Below are positions 1 to 10,178 of a stretch of DNA of 64,000 nucleotides, one piece after another (the first letter of the stretch is position 1; the number at the start of each line of letters is the position of its first letter). The DNA is from Evernia prunastri (lineage: Eukaryota; Ascomycota; Lecanoromycetes; Lecanorales; Parmeliaceae). A program made the position numbers and the translations under genes. The notes below the pieces were generated by a model, which was not told where the DNA came from, made no database searches, and saw only the letters and a program-made list of their open reading frames with translations. Location of the stretch: the NCBI GenBank assembly GCA_003184365.1, contig NKYR01000015.1:124001-188000 (forward strand). The letters run 5' to 3'.

Positions 1-3000
1 AGGCCCGAAAGAGTGGCCTTGAGTCGCAGACGGCGTCGAGGATGGTCCGTGTATGATGCTCGTGGGAACGAGTTGTGTTGTCGAAGTGTCATAACCAACT
101 GGTGACTGGGTATAGGGTCCTTTGCCGGAAAATTGTTGATGTGCAACAGGAACAGCGGGCGTTGCAGTCGGTCCTGGAGCAGCAGGGTTGCTCTGAGTAG
201 CACCAGCTGCGACTGCAGCTGCGCTGTTACTCGCAGCAACTGCACTAGTCTCATTGGGCCTGGGTGACTCTGCAGAAGCTTCATGACCTGTAGCAGCTGG
301 CACAATTTGGCCATTCGACAAGGTAGAACCAGTGCCAGCGGTTGCCGAAATGGGCACGACTTGTCCATTGGATTGCGTTGAATATCCAGCAATTCCTGAC
401 TCTGGCGTCGCATGAGACGTAGCAGCTGGCACAATTTGACCATTCGACAAGGTAGAACCAGTGCCAGCGGTTGCCGAAATGGGCACGACTTGTCCATTGG
501 ATTGCGTTGAATATCCAGCAATTCCTGACTCTGGCGTCGCATGAGACGAAGCAACTGGCACAATTTGACCATTTGACACTGTAGAACCTGTGCCATCAGC
601 TGTCGAAACAGGCACAACTTTTCCGTTGGATTGCGTTGAATATCCGGCAATGCCGGATGCCGGCGTTGCTGATTGAGACGCAGGTGCTTGAGTTCCTGCT
701 GTGTTGTGCACACCCCCTGATGGTACTGCCGATGCTCCAGAAACTTGGCTTGGAATAGACTCTCCAGAAGCGCTTGGTGATCCTGACTCAATTGGTGAAC
801 CCGACGGCCCCACTGGCGAATTCGTTCCTCCGACTGGAGACGCTGATGACCCCCCGGTTGGAGACCCTGTTCCCCCAATTTGAGATTCTGACACTCCTCC
901 TGGTGAACCTGTCGCACCTGCTGTCGATTGTGGACCTCCTCCTGGTGAGGTCGAGCCTCCTGGATTCCCGGATTCTGGTGAACCTGTCGCACCTGCTGTT
1001 GATTGTGGACCTCCTCCCGGTGAGGTCGAGCCTCCTGGAATCCCAGATTCTGGTGAAGCTGTCGCACCTGCTGTCGATTGTGGAATTCCTCCTGGTGAGG
1101 TCGAGCCTCCAGGGTTCCCAGATTCTGGTGAAGCTGTCGCACCTGCTGTCGATTGTGGAATTCCTCCTGGTGAGGTCGAGCCTCCAGGGTTCCCAGATTC
1201 TGGTGAAGCTGTCGCACCTGCTGTCGATTGTGGAATTCCTCCAGGTGAAGTCGAGCCCCCTGGATTCCCGGGCGAAGCTGTCGCACCTGCTGTCGATTGT
1301 GGGACTCCTCCAGGTGAGGTCGAGCCTCCTGGAATCCCCAGCGAAGCTGATTCTGGGGAACCTGTCGCACCTGCTGTCGTTTGTGGAACTCCTCCGGCTG
1401 AGTTTGAGCCTCCTATAACCACTGGCGATGTTGATTCTGGTGAGCCTGCAGACGAGACCGGGTGATCTGGATTTGAGATAGAAGCTGGAAGCGCGTTCAG
1501 GACAGATGCTGCTGCTGTCAAAGCTGGATTGAATACCAAGGCAGGATTCCCCGAAACACTTGCTGATGGATTTGCAATTGAAGCTGGAATAGTATTCAAT
1601 TTTGATGCAGCTGCAGCCAACGATGGATTGATAACAAAAGCTGCTTCCGTCGTTCCTGTACTCGGGTTTGGGTTTTGATCTGCATCTGGAGATGAAACGG
1701 AAGCTGGTGACCCCACCAGCGGTGCCGAAGTATCCTTCGCTCCTCCAGTGATCTGCGCTGTGTTTGGCACAACTGAACCATCAGCTAGTGTCGTTTGAGG
1801 CAGTGACCCCCCAGCTTGAGAATTGGCGTGTACTGGATTCGGTTGGAGCGCTATTGATGCAGACAGCCCTGAAAGTCCACCGTTTTGAGAGCTTGGTCCT
1901 GCCCCCGATCCTGGACTTGTTGTAGGTTGGACATCTCCCGAACCCACAGTGACAGGACTGGTTTGAGAACCTACATTTGTTCCTGTAGCAGAAACAGCCA
2001 CAGACTGTGGTGCGAAGGGTGAAGATGCTGGCTGGGCGGCATGTGTAGTTGCTGCATCTGCTACATTGCTTAGTGTAGTGGGAACGACATTATTCACGTT
2101 GGTGTTTGTATTCGCAGAAACTTCGTTGTCTGTCTTGGTATTTGGCGCTGAGATTCCGGAGGTGGCTTCCCCACCAGCACGCGAGTGGTCATCAATGCCA
2201 TTGGCAGAGGTCTTGGTGTTCTCTCCAGGCACAGTTGCCAATGAAACCCCTGCTGAAGTAGCCACCAGAGGGATTCCACCAGTAGCCGTACTTGCTCCCG
2301 TAGCCGAGTGATCAGTTTCCTCATTGGCACTAGAGTTGATCGTGGTTTCTGTAGGAGAAACAGCGGCCGAAGAACCTGCGCCCCCAGTCGTCACAGGAAG
2401 GCTTTCGAGGCCCCCAGTGACCGTAGTCGCAGCGCTAGCTTGACTGTCGGCTCCGCTTTTAGAACTGGACTTTATCACGTCCCCTGCAGATAGTCCAAGT
2501 GAAGACGAACCCGCAGTTGCGGTAGTCACTGTTGGTATTCCGGAGCCTTCGGATGATAAGCTTGACTGAGATGCGTCAACTCTCTGGGTTGTGTCTGGTT
2601 GGACTTGCGTGTCGGTCTGCTGCCCAGTGCTAGATAGCACCTGTGAGCCCGAAGTATTCGGACCCTGCCCTCCTGCACTGGAGACAGAAGTCTCCGACGC
2701 GATGCTGGCGGAACTTGCTCGAACACTGTCGAGGGTTTGTTGTAGGTTTCCTTGCGAAGAAGTCGGCAGGGCAGCACTGGACGAGGACGCGCTAGTCTCA
2801 GGCTGCGCGGTGGTACCCAGTTGAGAGGAGGTCACGCCATTCCCGGACTGTTCGACTGTGGATGACTGGGTTGATTGCGGCACAACCTCGCTCCCACTGG
2901 TTTGATCCAAGTGACTTGCGCTGGATCCGACCGTGGGTTGACTTGACCTAGTAGCTCCATTTAAATCACCCCCAGGAACAATGCTGCTTTGTGTTGTAGC

Positions 3001-3480
3001 TCCATCGCCGTTAGTCTGACTCGAGGGCGCTGGCGGCGTCGATGAGACAAGGTTGGTTGTCGTAGATGGTTTTAGAGCTAAAAATGCCTCGCGATCTTTT
3101 TCGTTGTCACCAGCCGACAGCAGCGATGCCTCTGAGGATGATGATTGCCCATTTTCAGAGGGTGTGACACTGGGTGTGGTCGTGATGATTGGAGTGGATG
3201 TAGTAGACGTTGCATCTGCCCCAAGCTCTTGAGAAGATGATGAAGTGAGGGCATCGTGTAAGGCTTCGAGATCAGAAGTTGAAGCTTCACTGACAGGTCC
3301 CACCGTCGAACTTGTCGTGTTGGCAAAAACAAAACGCTTAATCTCCTTTTTCAAGAATCGAGGTCTTTCCAGGTCTTCCCGTGGTTGAGCAGGTGCAGCG
3401 GCAGCGAAACATGTCGCGGAGTCGAGTGTAGATAGCAAGGCCAGAGATGCCGCAAATATTACTGAAGATCTTCGAAACAT
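1..3480 (-). CDS. Secreted Ser/Thr/Gly-rich tandem-repeat protein (partial, C-terminus beyond window)
   Basis: An uninterrupted minus-strand frame runs from the ATG at 3480 to the left edge (1160 codons, no stop), so the 3' end is missing. The N-terminus (MFRRSSVIFAASLALLSTLD...) is a typical signal peptide of about 25-30 residues, followed by a short basic stretch (LKKEIKR) that could be a Kex2-type processing site. The rest is mucin-like: Ser, Thr, Gly, Pro, Ala and Gln dominate, with few charged residues and no recognisable enzyme domain. Two tandem arrays lie inside it: about seven 23-28-residue units (near residues 690-860) and three 43-residue units (near residues 935-1063). I infer a heavily O-glycosylated cell-wall or surface protein. 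Whether it ends in a GPI signal or a catalytic domain cannot be seen here. No specific family recognised. Confidence 0.8.
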   Translation of the reverse strand, partial: MFRRSSVIFAASLALLSTLDSATCFAAAAPAQPREDLERPRFLKKEIKRFVFANTTSSTVGPVSEASTSDLEALHDALTSSSSQELGADATSTTSTPIITTTPSVTPSENGQSSSSEASLLSAGDNEKDREAFLALKPSTTTNLVSSTPPAPSSQTNGDGATTQSSIVPGGDLNGATRSSQPTVGSSASHLDQTSGSEVVPQSTQSSTVEQSGNGVTSSQLGTTAQPETSASSSSAALPTSSQGNLQQTLDSVRASSASIASETSVSSAGGQGPNTSGSQVLSSTGQQTDTQVQPDTTQRVDASQSSLSSEGSGIPTVTTATAGSSSLGLSAGDVIKSSSKSGADSQASAATTVTGGLESLPVTTGGAGSSAAVSPTETTINSSANEETDHSATGASTATGGIPLVATSAGVSLATVPGENTKTSANGIDDHSRAGGEATSGISAPNTKTDNEVSANTNTNVNNVVPTTLSNVADAATTHAAQPASSPFAPQSVAVSATGTNVGSQTSPVTVGSGDVQPTTSPGSGAGPSSQNGGLSGLSASIALQPNPVHANSQAGGSLPQTTLADGSVVPNTAQITGGAKDTSAPLVGSPASVSSPDADQNPNPSTGTTEAAFVINPSLAAAASKLNTIPASIANPSASVSGNPALVFNPALTAAASVLNALPASISNPDHPVSSAGSPESTSPVVIGGSNSAGGVPQTTAGATGSPESASLGIPGGSTSPGGVPQSTAGATASPGNPGGSTSPGGIPQSTAGATASPESGNPGGSTSPGGIPQSTAGATASPESGNPGGSTSPGGIPQSTAGATASPESGIPGGSTSPGGGPQSTAGATGSPESGNPGGSTSPGGGPQSTAGATGSPGGVSESQIGGTGSPTGGSSASPVGGTNSPVGPSGSPIESGSPSASGESIPSQVSGASAVPSGGVHNTAGTQAPASQSATPASGIAGYSTQSNGKVVPVSTADGTGSTVSNGQIVPVASSHATPESGIAGYSTQSNGQVVPISATAGTGSTLSNGQIVPAATSHATPESGIAGYSTQSNGQVVPISATAGTGSTLSNGQIVPAATGHEASAESPRPNETSAVAASNSAAAVAAGATQSNPAAPGPTATPAVPVAHQQFSGKGPYTQSPVGYDTSTTQLVPTSIIHGPSSTPSATQGHSFGP
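291..678 (-). repeat. Three 129-bp tandem repeats coding 43-residue units
   Basis: Unit starts (in plus coordinates) lie at 292, 421 and 550, exactly 129 bp apart, and the first two copies are nearly identical. Each unit carries two half-motifs of the form SNG(Q/K)(V/I)VP, giving six in all. The whole array keeps the reading frame of the secreted repeat protein. Confidence 0.9.
900..1420 (-). repeat. About seven 69-84-bp tandem repeats coding 23-28-residue units
   Basis: The word GTCGCACCTG (plus strand) recurs at 911, 986, 1061, 1136, 1211, 1280 and 1364, so the spacing is 75, 75, 75, 75, 69 and 84 bp. On the minus strand the unit reads roughly GGSTSPGG(G/I)PQSTAGAT followed by (G/A)SPESGNP. 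All spacings are multiples of three, so copy-number change keeps the frame open. Confidence 0.9.
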
Positions 3481-5997
3481 GACGAAAGTGGATATGATCG
3501 ACGAACAGATCTGAATTATTAGAATAGATTGATGGTGTATGTGATGTTGACACCTTCAACTCGTCAGATATCGTATTGCCTAACGTACGACAGGCACTTA
3601 CTGTCAGGATATTTTGTAAACGAGTGAACTTGACAAGTCAAGATGTAAAAGATTGTGGCTGCCATTACGTGTCAGTACACAGGATTTGAGGACAGTGGCC
3701 TCGGTGTGGTAGTATTTCAATCTTGCTGGTACAAATGGTGGTGGACTCACTTTCAAAAGAGCGTGAAGGGCACTAGGGCCCAGAAGAAAATACGAGGAAC
3801 TTGATGTCCTTCTCCAGCAGCAGATCTTCGATATTAACCCCTTCTTCGAAATCTTGAAGGAAAAGGGGAAGATGTTCGCTGACGAAGTGTTGCACAGACA
3901 AAAGGTTGCCGGCGGTACTCAGGCTTGCCTGCGACCTTGACCTCTTTCTTTGTTGACCAATCCTATCTATAGCCTCATGTTCGGATTCCGAACAAAGGGT
4001 TCCCAGCCTTTATTCCAGGTTGTCTCCACCGAGTTCTAGAAAACGCCAATTCCTGGGTGATCCTTTGAAGTGAACGCTTGTGGTCCGAGTGTTGAAAGGT
4101 CGTCTTGGGGGCAATCGGATTGATTGCGATGTAAGGGATTTGCTGCCACCACCTATCCAATTTCCACCAGTATCCTCCTATACCAACCTTCTGATCTGGA
4201 AGTTATTGCGACGGATGGAAAATATTGAATGAATGTAAGGAAAGAGCAGCAATTAAAGAGCGTTGGCGACCGTAGAAGCGTCGCGCGGGACGGAAAGCGG
4301 AGAGAAGTGTTTTGGTTGTATTTTCCTTTCCTCTATTCGTTGGCGTTCCTCCAGGACCGGGAGATGGATTGTCTGTGCGAAGAGTCGCTTGCACGTCTGC
4401 TGTCGGTCAGAGGGTCGGAGGGTAGGAGGGTGGACAGGCGATAGAGTTGTTTGATGGTAAACGTTGCAGGGAGAGTAGGTAGGAGTTGTCGGGAGATTGA
4501 GATTGGCGGCAGAGGCAGAGCAGGGGGACGCTAAGTAATTCGCTTATAGGGCTAGTATAGAGTATAGTATAGTTGTTCCCAAAAGTTCGTGGCTTAGAAG
4601 ATCAAATCTATTATTAAGGTACCGTAGGTAAGGTAGGTAGGCATTATTCTTAAGGTAGGTACTCTAGGTACTGGATGAATTTACGTATGTACCTACGGTA
4701 GACCCTTCTTTTAGAATAAATAATAAATAGTAAACAACATATAGTAAAGAATATTTGATAAGTGATGAATGATGATTGATAGAAGGCTAGATGATAGATG
4801 GTATGTTGAGGAGGCAGCGATCTAACAATTGATTGTATGTACCATCTACTACTATTCTGACCGTTAGAGTCCCCCTAAAATTAAAATACCTACCTACTCT
4901 AGGTACCATGCTTTTTCGCCTGTTCCTGAAGAGGTTTAACTGAACCACTGGACTGCATAACCTTGCAGTGGCATAGCTCTCCCTTAATTGGTCACTCCAT
5001 CCTTCCCCCCCTCCCCGACAAATGGCGCAAGGGGAAGAAAACGTGTGTGCGTGGCAATAAAGTAAGCAATAAAAGACGAATTAGATGCCCCACCACCCGA
5101 GCGCTGGGCTGCTTTAACTTTCAAGGGTATATCACCTACCTATCTACGTATGATGTATCTACGGTACGAATGTTTTTTGAGGATGCTACGATCACTTACA
5201 ATAATGCACTTCTGAACCAACTCATTGCGAATAGGTATTGCAACGGTAGGAATTAATCAAAAGCTGAGGCGGGCGCCCTGCCAAAGGTTGGTGAAGGAGT
5301 CCCGCCGAGAAGCTCATTTCAATTGGATTTGGGGGCGCAGCAAGCAGCGAACACGAGCCCCACGGTACGCTGCTGAATCACCTTGGGAATCGTGAACGGA
5401 TATTGATTACCGTATATATATAGAGGTAGGTAGGTCTCCTCTTTGTGCCTTTCCCAAGGGAAAAGGAGCATCTTCATCCGCCAATCATGCCCCATTGTGA
5501 GGTGGTAAAAGCTAGAGACGTACCCCGTACCTACCAATCGTCCGGGGCCACAGCGCTGCAGCTGCATCGTTCTTGCAGGCTGCGTGCATAAAATTACCCA
5601 CTGCTGAAGAGAAGGCAGATAACCGATGGATTTTGTAGGCAGTTGAGTGGCCATTGAAAATTGAAAAACAAAAAAGGGAAACGGGAAAAGGGCTGACTGC
5701 ATCCGAGGCATCCAAAGCCTGGAAGGAATCTTTTACCTAAGGTAGAGAGTACCAGGCTACCAGCAGTACGAGCAACGGGACAGAATTGAGCTAGACCTGT
5801 TCCTAGAGCGACCGCTTTCCTCACGCCGGCAATTCCCAATTCCCAAGGTTGAATGAAATTCCATCCGGTGGGACAACTCACCCTTCAAAGTTCATGGTGT
5901 ACATACTGTACAGTGGTGCAGTAATATTCTCATTTTATACATACAGTATACGACATAAAAATCACCGGGAAGACGTACCCTTTAATATTGATTGACA

Positions 5998-6023
5998 TAT
6001 TATTATTATTATTATTATTATTA
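5998..6023. repeat. (TTA)n microsatellite
   Basis: Uninterrupted run of about eight TAT/TTA trinucleotides in intergenic DNA. Confidence 0.95.
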
Positions 6024-6160
6024 CTCTAGTATTTTATTATCATCGGCTACAAATACTCCAAAATATCTCAAAATGAACCAACCAACGTAACAAACGAAGT
6101 AGGTATTACCCTGCGCGAACAAGGGCGAAATAACCAACTCTGGACACAACTCACGAGAAA

Positions 6161-6197
6161 CATTATTATTATCATCATCATCATCATTATTATTATT
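6161..6197. repeat. (ATT)n(ATC)n(ATT)n compound microsatellite
   Basis: ATT repeats flank a central run of ATC repeats in intergenic DNA. Confidence 0.95.
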
Positions 6198-6782
6198 TGT
6201 TGGAAAAATCTGGATTCTCGAAACCAACACATGGGTCAACAAAGCAAAAGTAGTAGTACTCGTAATTCTGCGACTAGGAAAGAAAATAGGATACCTACCT
6301 ACCTACCTTACCTACCTCAGGCTTTGTTGAATTCAGATTTTCGCTCACTACTCTCGTGCTCAATAAAATCCCTCAGCTATATACTTTCCAGTTTACGGTG
6401 ACACTGATAGAAGCCACAGGTCTGCAACGAACAAGAACATGATAGCATGCCTTCTTTGCTGTGGTCATGCTCTCACTCTGGCACTCCTTCCTTTGCCTTC
6501 ATTCAATTCAAAATTCAACAAAGCAGGCAGGCGTCATGCGTTATGCGTTATGCGTCATCCGATGCAAGTCATTTTCATTCTTGCCATGGAAATGATGAGC
6601 CGAGAGTATATTTTACTGTCAATAGAGACTCCTATACGTAGAAGAAAAAAAGTGCATTTCCTCCATCCCCTCCGCTCAGAGACCAACTTATCCAAATATG
6701 CCTGCTTATCCACCAACATTTGCCGAGCGCCATCTTGGTTCCATTATTCCTTTGCTCCATGACTTCCTCCCATTCCCAATCA

Positions 6783-9700
6783 TCAGCCACGCATCATCTC
6801 AGATGCCACTCCCACGCAGTAGCAGCATGCTGCGGTACAAAACCCTGCGATGAGCATATGCTTCGTCTTACGACGCCTGCCGGCGGTTCGCTTGTTCTTC
6901 TTCCCTTTGACGCTGTTATCTACCCATCGGCCCTGGCGAGATCCCGAGAACACCGGCTCCTGCCTGTGCACTTTGTCGCTGGGCGTGTGACTTCGTGATG
7001 CCAATGAAGCAGATGTCTGCCTCAGGACCTTTTCGAAACGGTCCAGTGCGGCCCGGTCGGCTTCCTCGACCTTCTCATGTCCCTTCTCCATCTTCTCCCC
7101 AGTCTGCTTCTGTGCTTCTGTAACCTCCTGTTGCTCCATTTCGATTCCTTGCAACGGCGTCTGGCGGTATTTTTGGATGTCTTCCTCCGTGATGCGGTCA
7201 AAAGGCCCATCGCCGCCACGTTTGTGGACGGAACCACCAGCAACGACAGGCGAGTGGTCGGGTGGGTTTCGAGTGGGATTCCCCTCTTTCCTCGCGTCTA
7301 TCTTTTCGATTTCGGCTAAATCTTGCAGGATAACTTCTTTCTTGAACACAAGGACGTTGCTGGAAGCGGAGACAGGCACGTAACCTTTGTCTCCTAGAGA
7401 CATGACGTGAGGAAGGAACTTGCCAGGATTACTTGAACGATTCAGCGCGTCCAAAGGTAAAAGCGACTCCTCCTTCGAGAACGGTGCGGGCGTAGCACCC
7501 TCGACAGACCGGACCTCTTGGGTAGCTGAATCATACGCGAGGACACAATAGGTGTTCGGCATTGTGACTTTCTGAACCTCAAGGTCGGTGGATTTTGGCT
7601 CTGTCGTCGAAAGCGGACGGTTGGTCGTGGACTTCTCGGAGTTAGCAGCGGCGATTGTTTCGACGCAGCCCTTGTGGATCGTCCCATCAAGTCTCACTTT
7701 GGCTAATTGACCTGAAGTCCGCACGATATGCGTTACGATCTTCTCGTATGCACTGATGAAGTTGACAATCTGGTCGCTGGGACCCATAGCTTGCTTCATT
7801 TGACGGCGGAAGTCTTGGATCACAGACTGAGCCTCACGTAGCTGACTAAAAAGCTTTTGGACAATCTCGAGGGCGTCTGAAGTTTGAGGCTCTTCCAGGC
7901 TGCGAGGGGATTCTATTTTGCTTGTGTCACTCGAGGGAAGCTGACCCTGAAGAGTAGTCATCTTGGAAGATGATGTGATCGGTTGAACAGAATGGCCCTT
8001 TAACGGATTTGAAAGAAAGTAGGTTTGGCGATGTTTTGTGTCAATAGTACCGTAAGTATCTTCGTAGATACCCCTGATCTCCCGTATCAAAGCTCTGTCG
8101 GCCGCGAGCTTCTGAACCTTAGCGTCCATTTCAACGTCCTTTGCATCCATGGCGTGTGGTGCTTTTCTCTTATACCATCGATCCCTTCCTGCAAATTCAT
8201 GGACATTGCTTGCCATATCGCCCTCGCCTTGAAGGAAGCTTTGCAGCCGCCGAGGAGAGGGCTTTTCGCCATCAACATTTCTTATGCTCTTTGCCAAAGC
8301 GGTGTTAGTGGTATTCGTCCCTCCACGGCTACTACGCATCTCCATTGCTTCCATGGCTACTTTCTGCGTCTTTATTTCTTCCTCATGAATCTCTCTGAGC
8401 CTCTTCGCAGCTTTCTCAGCCTTCACCTCCGCTTCTTTCTTCGCAGCTTTCTCTCTCATCCTTCGGATTTCTTGAAGCCACTGGAGTCGCAGAGAGTCAT
8501 AATCTGCCTTCATAGCATCTAACTTGGCTTTAAAGGGCACGATCTGAGCCTTCAATTTGCTGGCTTTGTCTTTGGCCTCATGTTGCGCTTCAGAAGCTAC
8601 GGCATTAGAGGGTTCAGAAAGCTCAGGCTTGGACACTGACTCTGATTTTTGATTGATAGAGATTGGATCAAAGTTCGTCGCGTCTGAAGGTCCCTTTACC
8701 CGTACGGTAGATGTATCTTTCGATGCTTCTTTGTCTTTAAGCTCTGCATCCTGTAGTGTTTCCTTCAACCAAGAGCCAAATCGAAGCTCTGGCTCTTTGC
8801 TCGTTTTTACAGGGCGGTCGTCTCTCTTCTGTTTAGGCTCATCGCTTACAGCCCCGCTATTTAATTGACTTGCATGGTCTAGAGAACATTTTTCATAGTT
8901 TTGCTCCAGCTCTTGCCGTCGTGCTTGCTTGTCAACGTCAGTCTCTTTAGGTGAATTACCACGGAGACCTGCCGAAGCTCTCACATCACTTGGCCGAAGA
9001 AGGTCAACATCCTCGGTCTTATTCTCCTCTGGCTTGTACTGCAGTTGTGGGCGATCGCTCTTCTCCTTTTCATTGGTGCTTTTTCTGCTCAAATGCCTGT
9101 CCAGAGCACTCTCGATCTTCGTAGCCTTGGTTTCTGTTTTGGCCTCATGAGGTTGAAGTGCTGGTCGAGCATTTGCTTGAGGGCCATGGAAATTGCCGAA
9201 GCCTTCTTGTGCAAGCCACCCGTTCCCATTCCCATTTCCATTTTCAGTGGCCGAGGCGGCGGGAGTATCTTTGCTTGGCGGGTGCGAATTTGACAGGGCT
9301 TGCGCATGTTCTACCATGAAGGGGCGACTGTCCAACGGAGTTGATGATACCAAATCCCACCGTTTAGAAAAGATGTCGAAGGCTTTCTCTACAACTTGGG
9401 GCTCGGCATGCCCGACGGAAGACACTCCTGAGGCATACGTCTTCAAAACTTTGCGATTTGTGATTGGATCAATTTCGTATTCCCGGTCATATGCTTCAGT
9501 AGGCATCGTGCCGCTCTTTGACTGTGTTCCCCAACTGTCACTATTCTCATATGTCCTAGTACTACTTGACTTTGATTTCGAGGTTCCATTCTCCTGGGAT
9601 CTTGCGGATTTTGGAACCAAGGTCTCTCTAGGAGAAGCTGCAGATGTTGTCTTCGCTGTTTTGGGCTCAGTAATTCCATCAGAGAAACTTAGCCAGTTTT

Positions 9701-10178
9701 TGCCAAACAGGGCTGTATATGGGTCATATTCTACTCTCTTCATAAAGTCTTCGTACTGTCTCAACTTTTGCTTTTCCCACCGGGTGTACCAATCTTCTTC
9801 TTCGGTTGGCTCGACCTTGTGACTTGAGCTTGTGGAAGATTCAGGCTTCTTTCCCCAAGAGCTCGAGAATCGCCATTCTTGTATGGGCGCATACCTAGGA
9901 AGGTATTGGCGAAGATGGTGATTACCCCAGATGGTGCTCCGATAGAGTTGCTTGGGAGACATATCTTTACCGGCAGAATATCGAGAGCTGAAGCCTTTGC
10001 AAACTTTTCCTGCACGGCTCGTGCTGTTCTTGTGCTTCGAGCCCCACGAGAATTCGCGTTGAAAGGAGGAGAGGAAGGATGGTGGGCGATGACAAGCCTT
10101 TGATTGGCTCGATACGATGAGATATGTGGTCGAGCCATGCAGGCTTCGACTTTCAAGAGACTTGCGTGATGAAAGCAT
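6783..10178 (-). CDS. Orphan 1131-residue protein with mitochondrial-type N-terminus and C-terminal membrane segment
   Basis: Single long frame. I start it at the ATG at 10178, because the frame meets a stop (TAG) five codons upstream of the in-frame GTG at 10190. The first 110 residues are rich in Arg, Ser and Lys with almost no acidic residues, as in mitochondrial presequences. Then comes a conserved-looking block (EEDWYTRWEKQKLRQYEDF...YDPYTALFG), a long Ser/Lys/Glu-rich disordered region, a strongly charged coiled coil around residues 540-610 (KAAKKEAEVKAEKAAKRL), and in the last quarter a globular stretch beginning YCVLAYDSATQEV and ending in SSNVLVFKKE. A hydrophobic segment (MLIAGFCTAACCYCVGVAS) closes the protein. 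I think I have seen similar YCVLAYD-type segments in other fungal proteins of unknown function, but I cannot assign a role. A mitochondrial inner-membrane protein is an inference. Confidence 0.8.
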   Translation of the reverse strand: MLSSRKSLESRSLHGSTTYLIVSSQSKACHRPPSFLSSFQREFSWGSKHKNSTSRAGKVCKGFSSRYSAGKDMSPKQLYRSTIWGNHHLRQYLPRYAPIQEWRFSSSWGKKPESSTSSSHKVEPTEEEDWYTRWEKQKLRQYEDFMKRVEYDPYTALFGKNWLSFSDGITEPKTAKTTSAASPRETLVPKSARSQENGTSKSKSSSTRTYENSDSWGTQSKSGTMPTEAYDREYEIDPITNRKVLKTYASGVSSVGHAEPQVVEKAFDIFSKRWDLVSSTPLDSRPFMVEHAQALSNSHPPSKDTPAASATENGNGNGNGWLAQEGFGNFHGPQANARPALQPHEAKTETKATKIESALDRHLSRKSTNEKEKSDRPQLQYKPEENKTEDVDLLRPSDVRASAGLRGNSPKETDVDKQARRQELEQNYEKCSLDHASQLNSGAVSDEPKQKRDDRPVKTSKEPELRFGSWLKETLQDAELKDKEASKDTSTVRVKGPSDATNFDPISINQKSESVSKPELSEPSNAVASEAQHEAKDKASKLKAQIVPFKAKLDAMKADYDSLRLQWLQEIRRMREKAAKKEAEVKAEKAAKRLREIHEEEIKTQKVAMEAMEMRSSRGGTNTTNTALAKSIRNVDGEKPSPRRLQSFLQGEGDMASNVHEFAGRDRWYKRKAPHAMDAKDVEMDAKVQKLAADRALIREIRGIYEDTYGTIDTKHRQTYFLSNPLKGHSVQPITSSSKMTTLQGQLPSSDTSKIESPRSLEEPQTSDALEIVQKLFSQLREAQSVIQDFRRQMKQAMGPSDQIVNFISAYEKIVTHIVRTSGQLAKVRLDGTIHKGCVETIAAANSEKSTTNRPLSTTEPKSTDLEVQKVTMPNTYCVLAYDSATQEVRSVEGATPAPFSKEESLLPLDALNRSSNPGKFLPHVMSLGDKGYVPVSASSNVLVFKKEVILQDLAEIEKIDARKEGNPTRNPPDHSPVVAGGSVHKRGGDGPFDRITEEDIQKYRQTPLQGIEMEQQEVTEAQKQTGEKMEKGHEKVEEADRAALDRFEKVLRQTSASLASRSHTPSDKVHRQEPVFSGSRQGRWVDNSVKGKKNKRTAGRRRKTKHMLIAGFCTAACCYCVGVASEMMRG

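Larger units (their letters stand above)
3481..6782. other. 3.3-kb gene-free stretch
   Basis: The left part is upstream of the secreted repeat protein and should hold its promoter. No frame here has a convincing domain or codon bias; those present are short and overlap one another. Clusters of GGTAGGTA/TACCTTA words occur at about 4615-4690, 4885-4910, 5405-5435 and 6290-6320, with two trinucleotide microsatellites near 6000 and 6170. I see no RNA gene or transposon remnant. Confidence 0.6.

Noticed and set aside
774..1418. 214-codon plus-strand frame over the repeat array
   Set aside because: It is the antisense reading of the 25-residue repeats; the minus strand has the signal peptide and an open frame seven kilobase-thirds longer (1160 codons).
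5319..5881. Three overlapping minus-strand frames of 67-130 codons
   Set aside because: They overlap in different phases, have no domain, no consistent start context and low-complexity translation.
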